DNA from: Palsa-504 sp963705835
GTDB taxonomy: Bacteria > Actinomycetota > Actinomycetes > Streptosporangiales > Streptosporangiaceae
DNA: 64,000 bases
Assembly (NCBI GenBank): GCA_963705835.1
Contig: CAVPLC010000080.1
Coordinates: 98,474 to 162,473, forward strand
Direction of reading: 5' to 3'
Of the stretch, positions 16,334 through 24,812 are shown one piece after another; the stretch's first letter is position 1, and each line of letters opens with the position of its first letter. The notes beneath the pieces are model-generated. The model was not told the DNA's origin, made no database searches, and saw only the letters and a list, made by a program, of their open reading frames with translations. The translations under genes and the position numbers were made by a program.

Positions 16334-17568
16334 CGCTTGCCGGGGGGCGAATAGCCGAGCGCGAGGACGGCCAGGTCGTCGTCAAGGTCGCGGCCGTTGA
16401 GCTCGCGCACCTGCCCGATGACCTGGTCCAGCAGCCGGAGGTCGGCGGGCGCGGCGCCCGCCGGATCGCCGTTCACGTTGCCGGCCGGCGACCGGAGGGC
16501 GTCGCGGATCAGGTCCATCAGGCCCTCGCTGCCCAGGCGCTCGGACCCCTTCCCGATCCGGCCCTCGATCAGCCCGTCGGTGTACAGCAGCACCGACCAG
16601 GCGCCGTCGAGCCGTACCTGCGTACCCGGCCAGTCCCTGGCCTTGCCCAGCCCCAGTGGCGGCGACGTCGGCGTCTGCAGCTCCCGCACGCCGCCCCGGG
16701 TCACCAGCAGCGGCGGCAGGTGCCCGGCCATGCGCACCCACCCGGTGCGGCGGTTGGGCGCCACCGACACCATGCACAACGTGGCGAACATCGTGTCGTC
16801 CTGCCGCTCGTGCTCGAGCAGCTCGTTGAGCGTGGCCAGGATCTCGTCGGCGGGCCGGCCGGCCAGCACCAGCGTGCGCCAGGCCACCCGCAGGCAGACG
16901 CCGAGCGCGGCCTCGGCCGGGCCGCGCCCGCAGACGTCGCCGATGAGGGCGTGCACCCAGCTGTCCGCCGCCTCGACCACGTCGTAGAAGTCCCCGCCGA
17001 GCAGGTGCTGCTGGCCGCCTGCCAGGCAGCGGGCCGACACCCGCAGCCGCGGATCGGCCAGCAGGGGCGAGGGCAGCAGGCCGCGCTCGAGCCTGGCGTT
17101 CTCCTGGGCCAGGACCTGCGCGATGCGCAGCTCGCGCTGGGCCTCGGTGGCGCGGCGCCGCTCGACCGCGTAGCGGATCACGCGGTGCAGCATGAGCCCG
17201 GCGACCTCGCCCTTGACCAGGTAATCCTGGGCGCCCGCCCGCACCGCCTGCTCACCCAGGTGCTCGCTCGCGTCCCCGGTCAGCACGACGATGGCCGCCT
17301 CCGGCTCGATGCTCAGCAGCTGCCGCAGTCCCTGCAGCCCCTGGGAGTCCGGCAGGCCCAGGTCGAGCAGCACGCACGCGACATCGGACACCAGGGTCTT
17401 GGCCTGGCCGAGGGACCGGGCCCGCTGCACCACGACCGGGGCGTCCACGTCGGCCAGCAGCTCCTCGACGAGCAGGGCGTCGCCGTCGTCGTCCTCGACC
17501 AGCAGGACGGGCACCTGGTCGTGGCCGGACACCGCGGCCGTGCTGTCGAGCTCAGCGTTACTTGTCAT
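16330..17568 (-). CDS. response regulator with PP2C/SpoIIE-type phosphatase output
   Basis: 412 residues from ATG 17568 (a GTG at 17574 is possible). Receiver domain at about 15-130 with EDDDGD, phospho-acceptor in CVLLDLGLPDSQG and DYLVKGEV. A helical linker (YAVERRRATEAQRELRIAQ) leads to a SpoIIE/RsbU-type phosphatase domain (about 165-405) with metal ligands in GGDFYDVV and IGDVCGRGPAEAA, AGHLPPLLV, LLYTDGLIE and DDDLAVLAL. Such proteins dephosphorylate anti-sigma-antagonist proteins in partner-switching cascades, so the operon may feed a sigma factor. First gene of the operon. Confidence 0.92.
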   Translation of the reverse strand: MTSNAELDSTAAVSGHDQVPVLLVEDDDGDALLVEELLADVDAPVVVQRARSLGQAKTLVSDVACVLLDLGLPDSQGLQGLRQLLSIEPEAAIVVLTGDASEHLGEQAVRAGAQDYLVKGEVAGLMLHRVIRYAVERRRATEAQRELRIAQVLAQENARLERGLLPSPLLADPRLRVSARCLAGGQQHLLGGDFYDVVEAADSWVHALIGDVCGRGPAEAALGVCLRVAWRTLVLAGRPADEILATLNELLEHERQDDTMFATLCMVSVAPNRRTGWVRMAGHLPPLLVTRGGVRELQTPTSPPLGLGKARDWPGTQVRLDGAWSVLLYTDGLIEGRIGKGSERLGSEGLMDLIRDALRSPAGNVNGDPAGAAPADLRLLDQVIGQVRELNGRDLDDDLAVLALGYSPPGKR

Positions 17569-17742
17569 CGGCACCTACATCGGAGTCGCTGGCGTACGGG
17601 CATCGGATACCCAATATTCGCGGACATAACAGCATGCCCCGTCCGTTCCTGAGCGAGGGATGCCTGACCATGGCCTCGTTGCGGAATGTACCCATTTGCT
17701 ACGTGAACAGCAACGACTTGGTGAAGAGTTCGAAGGCCCCGT

Positions 17743-19420
17743 TCAGACGGCCTGCGGGAAGCTGAACACGCGGTCCGGGTCGTAGGCCGCCTTGACCTGG
17801 GTGAGCCTGGCGTAGTTGGCGCCGTAGTAGGCCTGCTGCCAGTTGGCCAGGTCCGGATCGACGTAGTTCTGGTAGGCCTGGCCGCTCGCGTACGGGCGCA
17901 TGGACTGCCAGAACGACCGCTGCCAGGCGTGCTGGCGGGCCACCCCGGCGGCGCCCGAGCCGACCGCCCAGGTGGTGGTGTACTGGGCCTGGAACAGCGC
18001 GTCGCGGTGCACGTAGGCGGTCGCGCCCGGCGCGACCCGGTTGACCGCGCCGCCCATCGCGTCGAACGCGATTCCCCCGGCCCCGCCCGGCGCGCCGCTG
18101 ACCTGCTGCAGGCTCTCCACGCCCGACAGCAGGACGCCGATGCCGTGGCTGCTCAGCGGCTTGGTGAAGAAGTCGGACTTGGCGTACTCCGAGGACCGGG
18201 CGAACTGGCCGCTGGGGTTCTGGGTCGGCAGGTGGCACTGGTCCACGGACAGGCTCGCGCAGCCCGCCTCGACCAGCATGGCGTGCAGCCAGGTGGTGCT
18301 CTCCAGGAACGGCGAGGACGGGTCGGAGCCGACGGCGGCGTAGAGCCTTTGCAGCTGGGCGTAGGCGGCGCCGACGCTGCCGATATAGGTGCCGCCGACC
18401 TGGATGCTCGGGACGGACCCGCCGGGCGCCGCCGCCAGGTGCAGGTTGGACCACAGCTCGTCCGGGGCGTGCGGCGCCCAGGACTGCCAGGCCGAGATCA
18501 CCCGGGCCGCCTGCGACCACGGCCAGGACAGGAAGAACAGGATGATCTCGCCCGTCGGATGGGTGGTGAAGGTGAACGAGGTGACCACGCCGAAGTTGCC
18601 GCCGCCGCCGCCGCGGCAGGCCCAGAACAGGTCCGAGTTGGTGCTGGCGTTGCACGTCCTGATCTGGCCGTCGGCCGTGACGATCTGCAGCGACTGCACG
18701 TTGTCGCTGGTCAGGCCGTAGGCACGGGATACCACGCCGACGCCGCCGCCCAGGGTGAGCCCGGCGATGCCGACCGTGGGGCACGATCCGCCCGGCACCG
18801 CGCGGCCGTGCGCGGTCAGCCCGTTGTAGAAGTCGATGAGCCTGGTGCCCGCGCCGACGGTCGCGGTGCTGCCGCTGACGCTCACCCCCGACATCTTGGT
18901 CACGTCCACGATCAGGCCGCTGGTCGAGGACCAGCCGGCGTAGCTGTGCCCGCCGCACCGGGCGGCCACCGGGAGGCGGTACCTGCGCACGAAGGCCAGG
19001 CAGGTGGCCACGTCGTGGGGATTGCGGCAGTAGGCGACCCCGGCCGGGTGCAGCGAGTCAAAGCGCGGGTCGAACAGCTCCCTGGCCGTGGTGTAGCCGG
19101 CCTCGCCGGGCCGGACCAGGGACCCGGACAGGTCCTTGGCCAGGGCGGCCCAGTCGGCGGACGAGGGCGGCCCGGAGGCGGTCGCGGTCCGGCCCGCGGC
19201 GGCGGAGCCTGCCGAGCCCGCGGTACCGCCCGCGGCGGTTCCCGCGGCCGCTGGTCCCGCCCGCGGCGCTGCTGGTGCTGGGGCTGCCGCTGCACGAGGA
19301 GAGCATCGAGGCGCCTCCCGCCGCCGTCGCGAACCGCAGGAACGTCCGCCGGCCCGGGGAGGCCTCCAGAGAGGGCAGGGCGTTCGGTCTTCCCGGCTCT
19401 GCGCTGTCGCTCGCGGCCAT
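17743..19420 (-). CDS. BBE-type FAD-linked oxidase, Tat lipoprotein signal, one frameshift
   Basis: From ATG 19420, with GGAGG upstream, the start encodes a twin-arginine lipoprotein signal: RRTFLRFATAAGGASMLSSC, with a lipobox cysteine. Near 19250 the frame shifts by one base and continues as a berberine-bridge-type oxidase: FAD-binding PCMH domain (CLAFVRRYRLPVAARCGGHSYAGWS, GGSCPTVGIAGLTLGGGVGVV, RGGGGGNFGVVTSF) and the C-terminal BBE motif YYGANYARLTQVKAAYDPDRVF. The His of CGGHSYAG may bind FAD covalently. Such exported flavoproteins oxidise sugars or alkaloid-like compounds with oxygen. The shift lies in an Ala/Gly/Thr-rich linker, so an indel error is plausible. Confidence 0.82.
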
Positions 19421-19504
19421 CGTGGTTGCCCTCCCGTTCGCCGTACCGGCTTTCCCAGTGTGAGCTTCACCAGTAAAGACGCCGCATCATCCCCGGCAGT
19501 TGGC

Positions 19505-19578
19505 CCCCGCGAGCCAAAGGGGCCCGGCGCCGACTGGACTCCCCCGCGAGCCAAAGGGCGCCCGGCGCCGACTGGACT
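19505..19578. repeat. two direct 36-37-bp repeats
   Basis: A unit starting CCCCGCGAGCCAAAGG and ending GGCGCCGACTGGACT occurs twice in a row (19505-19540 and 19542-19578), differing by one base insertion (GGGGCCC against GGGCGCCC). It lies upstream of the BBE oxidase gene and before a perfect hairpin. Confidence 0.8.
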
Positions 19579-19609
19579 GAGGAGCGAGGAACGAGCGACG
19601 AGGGAAGGA

Positions 19610-19627
19610 GGCGCCTAAAGAGGCGCC
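19610..19627. repeat. perfect hairpin GGCGCCT-AAAG-AGGCGCC
   Basis: A 7-bp perfect stem with a 4-base loop, directly after the duplicated 37-bp unit and a purine-rich stretch. No T-run follows, so a terminator role is uncertain. It looks like part of a compound intergenic repeat. Confidence 0.6.
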
Positions 19628-19720
19628 CCGGAGGCGAGCGGGACTAGCAGAGTTCAGCCAGGGGCGAACCTGGGAACGCGGGTCGATATTCGCTTGCTTG
19701 CGGCAGGGTGCCGGAAATAT

Positions 19721-19751
19721 AGTTGAGTTACTCAACTGTTGAGGAACTCAG
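19721..19751. promoter_or_regulatory. MarR-type operator, one full palindrome plus a second site
   Basis: AGTTGAGTTACTCAACT (19721-19737) is a perfect 17-bp palindrome around a central T. A second related site, TTGAGGAACTCA (19739-19750), follows at once. Both lie 25-50 bases upstream of the MarR gene start at 19775. This symmetry and position are typical of MarR autorepression, probably also governing the downstream exporter. Confidence 0.7.
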
Positions 19752-19774
19752 GCAACGGATGGAGGTGAGCGTAG

Positions 19775-20281
19775 ATGGATGAGCAGGTGGCCACGGCGAT
19801 CGCGCTGGACACGGAACCGGTGCCGCACGCGGAGCCGTTCGTCGCGGGGACTGGCCTTCCGGTCAGTGACGACGAACTGAACCAGCAGATCGCCGACACG
19901 TTCACCGAATTCGTCAATCAAGCCCACGACCTCGGCCAGGGCATCGCGTCGCACTTCGGGCTGACCGGCAGTGACGCCAAGGCGCTGTTCCTGCTCGGAG
20001 CGCCGATGACGATGAAGGAACTGGGCGCCAAGATGGGCGTTGACCCCTCCTTCGTCACCTCGGTCGCGGACGCGCTTGAGAAGCACGGCCTGGCGCGCCG
20101 GGAACCCTCCCAGCGCGACCGGCGCAGCAAGAACCTCGTGCTCACCGAGGAAGGCCAGAAGCTCAGGGACCTGGTCTGCGGTGAGCTCATGGCCCGGGCC
20201 CCCTGGTGCCCGCTGGACACCAGCGAGCGCCGGTGCCTGCTCGGGCTGCTGCGGAAGATGATCAGGCTAGGTGGGAGGTGA
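19775..20281 (+). CDS. MarR family transcriptional regulator
   Basis: 168 residues. Winged helix-turn-helix at about 60-130: TGSDAKALFLLGAPMTMKELGAKMGVDPSFVTSVADALEKHG, followed by the wing LARREPSQRDRRSKNLVLTEEG. N- and C-terminal helices form the dimer region. Such proteins repress drug exporters and are released by phenolic or other ligands. The palindromic operator upstream and the EmrB/QacA-type exporter downstream fit a MarR-exporter pair. The C-terminus is shorter than many MarR proteins. Confidence 0.92.
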   Translation: MDEQVATAIALDTEPVPHAEPFVAGTGLPVSDDELNQQIADTFTEFVNQAHDLGQGIASHFGLTGSDAKALFLLGAPMTMKELGAKMGVDPSFVTSVADALEKHGLARREPSQRDRRSKNLVLTEEGQKLRDLVCGELMARAPWCPLDTSERRCLLGLLRKMIRLGGR

Positions 20282-20430
20282 TGGTGTCACAACCGCGGCG
20301 GCTACCTCGTCACATGACCGATGACAACGCAGCCGCACGGCCGTCTTACGGGATGGCGGCCACACGGGAGGACTTACAGACGTTACGGGGGCTGAAACCA
20401 CGGTCCGTTCGGCCAAAAAAGGGTCTTTAA
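20281..20430 (+). CDS. possible small ORF between MarR and the exporter
   Basis: 49 codons from ATG 20281, which overlaps the last base of the MarR stop (TGATG), with GGGAGG immediately upstream. The product is basic (MVSQPRRLPRHMTDDN...KPRSVRPKKGL), without recognisable domain. Its 3' end contains CCGTTCGGCCAAAAAA (20405-20420), one copy of the dispersed motif. It could be a coupled small protein, a leader peptide or simply the intergenic spacer. Confidence 0.3.
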   Translation: MVSQPRRLPRHMTDDNAAARPSYGMAATREDLQTLRGLKPRSVRPKKGL

Positions 20431-20514
20431 AAAGCACGCAGGGCGCGTGGCCGCAGAACCTGTCCGGTCACGGCGATAGTTCAGCGCGCCCTCGAACCAA
20501 GGGAGAGATTCACT

Positions 20515-22145
20515 TTGTCCGCCACCCCACCAGACACCGGGGAGCAAGCCGCCTTGAACGGCGCGGCCACCCGGGAGGTCAGTATCGCGGCGGCGTCAAG
20601 CGCCGCCCGGAGCCCCGAAACCGGGGCCCCGCCACGGCGGCTGGGCCTGGCCCTCGCTGTCATCGCGACGGCACAGCTGATGGTCGTGCTCGACGCGACC
20701 ATCGTCAACGTCGCCCTGCCGCACATCCAGACCGCACTACGGCTTCTCCGGCAGCAACCTGGAATGGGTCGTCAACGCGTACGCGCTGGCGTTCGGCGGG
20801 TTGCTGCTGCTCGGCGGCCGGTCCGGCGACCTACTGGGGCGCCGCCGGATCTTCATCGCCGGCATCCTGCTCTTCACGCTGGCCTCGCTGCTCGGCGGGT
20901 TCGCCACCGACCAGGCGTGGCTGCTCGGCGCGCGGGTCTTGCAGGGCGTCGGTGGCGCGTTCGCCGCGCCCACCGCTTTGTCGCTGATCGCCGTTAACTT
21001 CCCCGAGGGCCCGCCGCGTAACCGCGCGATGGGCGTCTACGCCGCGATGAGCATCGCCGGCGGCGCGGTCGGCCTGATCGCCGGCGGGCTGCTGGTCAGC
21101 CTCCTCAGCTGGCGCTGGGTGTTCTTCGTGAACGTGCCGATCGGCCTCGCGGTCGCGCTGCTCGCGCCGCGCGTGCTCGGCGAATCGGAACGGCGGCGCG
21201 GTAGGTTCGACCTGCCCGGCGCGATCACCGGCTCCCTCGGCCTGGCCGCGCTGGTCTACGGGCTGTCCAGCGCCGCCACCAGTCCGAACGGCGTGTCGCA
21301 CTGGGGCGACACCAAGGTGATCGTGTCGCTGGCGGCGGCCGTGGTGCTGCTGGTGACGTTCGGGTGGATCGAGGTGCGCAGCAGGTCCGCGCTGGTCCCG
21401 ATCCGGGTGCTGCGCAGCCGGGACCGGACCGGCTCCTACCTGGTCAGCCTGTGCATCGGCACCGGGCTGTTCGGCATGTTCTTCTTCCTCACGCTCTTCC
21501 TGCAGAACGTGTGGGGGTACAGCGCGCTGCGGACCGGCGTCGCGTACCTGCCGATGGTCGCCATGATCATGGTGGCGTCGGGGGTGGCCTCGCAGCTGGT
21601 GAGCCGCATCGGCGCCCGGCCGCTGATGATCGCCGGGAGCCTGCTCAGCACCGGCGGGATGTTCTGGCTGTCCCGGATCACCGAGCACAGCCATTACGTG
21701 TCCGGCCTGCTCGGGCCCGATGATGGTGACCGCGATCGGCATGGGGCTGATCTTCGTGCCGCTCTCGCTGGTCTCGCTGACCAAGGTGGCCAACAACGAC
21801 ACGGGCGTGGCCTCCAGCCTGCTCAACGTCGGCCAGCAGGTCGGCGGCGCGCTCGGGCTGGCGGTGCTCGGCACCGTGGCCTGGAGCGCGGTCGCGAACA
21901 GCCTGCGTTCGCAGGCGGCCGCCGCGGCCGCGGCGGCGAAGACGGCCACCGTGCACGTGTCCGCGGCCCAGGCGGCCGCGCTGCAGAAGGCGGCGACGAA
22001 CCACGCCCTGGCGCACGGGTTCTCTCAGGGGTACATCGTCTCGGCCGGGATCATGCTGCTCGCGCTGATCATCACGTTGGTCACGATCCGGGTTACCCGG
22101 CAAGACCTGGCCGGGGTCAACCCGATGGCGGCACCGACCGACTGA
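20515..22145 (+). CDS. MFS drug exporter, EmrB/QacA (DHA2) type, two frameshifts
   Basis: Three frames combine into one 14-helix-type exporter of about 540 residues. The first frame starts at TTG 20515 behind GGGAGAG and contains VIATAQLMVVLDATIVNVALPHIQTAL (motif D1). After a shift near 20740 comes LLLLGGRSGDLLGRRRIF (motif A), then GAFAAPTALSLIAVNFPEG and RWVFFVNVPIGLAVALLAPR (motif C region). After a second shift near 21715 comes MGLIFVPLSLVSLTKVANNDTGVASSLLNVGQQVGGALGLAV. The product would export drugs or toxic metabolites by proton antiport. All conserved blocks are present, so indel errors are likelier than decay. Confidence 0.82.
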
Positions 22146-22165
22146 CCGGGTTCCGGCATCGATCA

Positions 22166-22210
22166 GGCACGGGCCCCGCGGCATCACGTCGCGGGGCCCG
22201 TGCCGTTTTC
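22166..22210 (+). terminator. rho-independent terminator after the MFS exporter
   Basis: GGCACGGGCCCCGC (22166-22179) pairs perfectly with GCGGGGCCCGTGCC (22191-22204) around an 11-base loop, and is followed by GTTTTCC. It lies 21 bases past the exporter stop codon. Confidence 0.85.
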
Positions 22211-22224
22211 CCTAGACTTGCCGG

Positions 22225-22983
22225 GTGCCAACTAACGGCCTGCCCCGGCGGACGGTCATCACCTCTATTCCGGCCGCGGTGGCGTCCGGGGCGGTGCTCG
22301 GGTCGGCGGGCTGCACCTCGCCGGCTCCGGCGCCTTCTCCTGCGCGGCGGTTCTTCACCAGTCACCAGGCCGCGGTGGTGACCGACGCCACGGCGCGGAT
22401 CGCCCCGGGCCCCGGCGACGACCCGGCCGAGGCGGGTCACCCGGGGGCCCGCGAGGCCGGAGTGACCGGCTACATCGACGCCATGCTGGGTGCGCTGGGC
22501 GCGCTGGAGGGCAGCTCGGGCCCGGCTCCGGAGATCTTCGCGGGCGGGCCGTGGAGCAACCGGCACACGTCGGGGCCGGACCTGATGGCCTCCTTCGTCG
22601 CGCTCGATCCGGTCAGCCGGATCGCGTGGCGCCAGCGGCTGGCGAGCTGGCGGCAGCAGTACGCGCGCGGCGTCGCGACCCTGGACAGGCTGGCCGGCGG
22701 GGACTTCACCAAGGCGTCGGCCGCCGATCAGGACAAGATCCTGGCCAGCTCGGCGGCGAGCAGCTTCGTGTCGCTGCTGTACGAGCACACGATCGAGGGC
22801 ATGTACTCGGCCCCGGAGTACGGCGGCAACCGCGGCCAGGCGGGCTGGAAGGACCTCGGCTACCCGGGCGACAACCAGCCGCGCGGGTATACCGCCGACG
22901 AGGTGGAGCGGTCGGACGGGCGCGATCCGGTCGATGACACCGGGGTCGTGGCCGACGCGCTGAAGTTCCTCGGCGCGGTGTGA
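22225..22983 (+). CDS. gluconate 2-dehydrogenase subunit 3-like, Tat lipoprotein
   Basis: 252 residues. N-terminus RRTVITSIPAAVASGAVLGSAGC is a twin-arginine signal with a lipobox-like SAGC. The body has the subunit-3 pattern: FFTSHQAAVVTDATARIAPG, YIDAMLGALGALEG, LDPVSRIAWRQRLASW, FVSLLYEHTIEGMYSAPEYGGNRGQAGWKDLGYPGDNQPRGY. Subunit 3 partners a GMC-type flavoprotein at the outer membrane face, and that gene follows 10 bases later. TAGACT at 22213-22218 lies 6 bases before the GTG, which would give a leaderless transcript. Confidence 0.88.
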   Translation: MPTNGLPRRTVITSIPAAVASGAVLGSAGCTSPAPAPSPARRFFTSHQAAVVTDATARIAPGPGDDPAEAGHPGAREAGVTGYIDAMLGALGALEGSSGPAPEIFAGGPWSNRHTSGPDLMASFVALDPVSRIAWRQRLASWRQQYARGVATLDRLAGGDFTKASAADQDKILASSAASSFVSLLYEHTIEGMYSAPEYGGNRGQAGWKDLGYPGDNQPRGYTADEVERSDGRDPVDDTGVVADALKFLGAV

Positions 22984-22993
22984 GGGCGTCGCG

Positions 22994-24703
22994 ATGCCCA
23001 AGGCAGTGGTGATCGGCAGCGGCGCGGGCGGGTCGTTCGCGGCCATGGTGCTCGCGCAGGCCGGCTGGCAGGTCGTGGTGTTCGAGAAGGGCCCCAACTA
23101 CTTCTCCAACCTGGGCGGCCAGGGTCCGATCGGGACGCTGTTCTCCAACGACGACCTCAAGATGAACGTGCGCTACTTCGCCGGGCCCGACCCGCAGGTG
23201 TTCCCGCGCACCTGGCGGCCGGTCGGCACGCCGGCCACCCAGTACACCGGCAGCGTGAACGACCTGCCCCAGACCGTCGGCGGCGGGACGGTGCACTGGG
23301 ACGCGAAGGTGCCGAGATTCTGGGACATCGACTTCCAGCAGCTTTCCGCGCTCGGGCCGGCGCCGGGCACCGACATGGCCGACTGGCCGTTCACGTACGC
23401 CGACCTCGCGCCCTACTACGACGAGGTGGAGACGCTGATCGGCGTGCAGGGCGACGCGACCGCGCTGCCCGACCTGGTGCGGCGGCACGCACCGCGCAGC
23501 GGCCCGTTCCCGATGCCGCCGGGCCCGCAGCAGCGCTCATCGCTGCTGGTGGCCGCCGGAGCGACCGCGATCGGCATGCACCCGTTCGCGTACCCGATGG
23601 CGATCAACTCGGTGCCGTACAACGACCAGCACGTGTGCAACGACTGCGGGTTCTGCTCCGGCTACGGCTGCCCGGTGGTGGCCAGGCCGGCGGCGCTGAT
23701 GCCGCTGCGGGCCGCGCTGCGCACCGGACGGGTGAACCTGGTGCCATCGACGATGGTCACGAAGGTGGTGCTGGCGGGGTCGGGCGCGACGGCGCGGGCC
23801 ACCGGGGTGCGGTGGGTGCGGATGACCTCGTCCGGACCGGTGACCGGCGGGGAGAGCGCCAACGTGGTCGTGATGGCGGCCTCGGCGATCGAGACCGTGC
23901 GGCTGGCGCTGCTCTCCTCGTTCCCCGATCAGAGCGGCAAGCTGGGGCGGCGGCTGATGCAGCACTCGTTCCTCGACGGCACCGCGATCTTTGCCGACGA
24001 GCGGGTGCACGCCTACCGGGGGCGGTCGATCACGCAATGTGCGCAGGACACGTGCGACCCGGACTATCCAGGGGCACGTGCGTTCGCCAAGGCCAACGGG
24101 CTGCCGTACATCCGGGGCGGCAACATGGAGCTCGGCGGCAGCCAGGACCCGATCGCCGAGGCGCAGTCGTACGTGACGATCCTGCGCTTCGTCCGCTCGG
24201 CCAGGCCGTTCGGCACCGAGTTCAAGCAGCTCATGCGTTCGTCGATTCTGCGGGACCGGCTGGCGGGCTGCCAGCTGATCGGGAACGACATGCCGTACCT
24301 GGACCACACGGTGACCCTCGACCCCGCGGTCAAGGACGTGTTCGGGCTGCCGGTGGCGCGGATCACCTGGAGCACGGGGAAGTACGAGCAGGTGGCCCAG
24401 CAGTTCTACGTCCCGGTGACGAAGAAGATGCTGACCGCGGCCGGGGCCGCGGTGGCGCTCGCGGTGCCGGCCACCACCGACAGCGGCGGGCTGCCCACCG
24501 GCTTCCACATCATGGGCGGCATGATGATGGGCGCGGACCCGCGTTCGGCCGTGACCGACTCGTACGGCCGGGTGCACGGGCTGGACAACGTCTACGCGGC
24601 CGACGGGTCGGTGTTCGTCACCTCGGGCGCGCAGAACCCGACGAACACCATCATGGCCGTGGCCCTGCGCAACATGCGCCACCTGGCGGGGACGGCCGGC
24701 TGA
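22994..24703 (+). CDS. GMC family oxidoreductase (gluconate/sorbitol dehydrogenase-like large subunit)
   Basis: 569 residues. FAD-binding GSGAGGSFAAMVLAQAGWQVVVFEKG at the start, GGGTVHWDAKVPRFW, a cysteine cluster CNDCGFCSGYGCP (about 214-226), and the C-terminal GMC block GGMMMGADPRSAVTDSYGRVHGLDNVYAADGSVFVTSGAQNPTNTIMAVALR. The enzyme oxidises an alcohol or sugar acid and passes electrons through its partner subunit. It has no signal of its own and probably travels with the Tat-exported partner at 22225. No cytochrome c subunit gene is adjacent, which differs from the classic three-subunit enzyme. Confidence 0.9.
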   Translation: MPKAVVIGSGAGGSFAAMVLAQAGWQVVVFEKGPNYFSNLGGQGPIGTLFSNDDLKMNVRYFAGPDPQVFPRTWRPVGTPATQYTGSVNDLPQTVGGGTVHWDAKVPRFWDIDFQQLSALGPAPGTDMADWPFTYADLAPYYDEVETLIGVQGDATALPDLVRRHAPRSGPFPMPPGPQQRSSLLVAAGATAIGMHPFAYPMAINSVPYNDQHVCNDCGFCSGYGCPVVARPAALMPLRAALRTGRVNLVPSTMVTKVVLAGSGATARATGVRWVRMTSSGPVTGGESANVVVMAASAIETVRLALLSSFPDQSGKLGRRLMQHSFLDGTAIFADERVHAYRGRSITQCAQDTCDPDYPGARAFAKANGLPYIRGGNMELGGSQDPIAEAQSYVTILRFVRSARPFGTEFKQLMRSSILRDRLAGCQLIGNDMPYLDHTVTLDPAVKDVFGLPVARITWSTGKYEQVAQQFYVPVTKKMLTAAGAAVALAVPATTDSGGLPTGFHIMGGMMMGADPRSAVTDSYGRVHGLDNVYAADGSVFVTSGAQNPTNTIMAVALRNMRHLAGTAG

Positions 24704-24763
24704 AGGTCGCCGCTCGCGTGAGCCCCGGACGGCACGAACGGGCCGAGCACGGGGAACGACGCT

Positions 24764-24793
24764 CCGTTCGGAAAAATTATTTATTCAGAACGG
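24764..24793. terminator. AT-cored hairpin between convergent genes
   Basis: CCGTTCGGAAAAATTA pairs with TTTATTCAGAACGG, giving a GC-rich base and A/T-rich core. It lies between the stop of the GMC gene (24703) and that of the LuxR gene (24813), so it may terminate both. It is one of the dispersed CCGTTCGG copies. Confidence 0.55.
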
Positions 24794-24812
24794 ACGGGGG
24801 TTCGGGCGCCGG

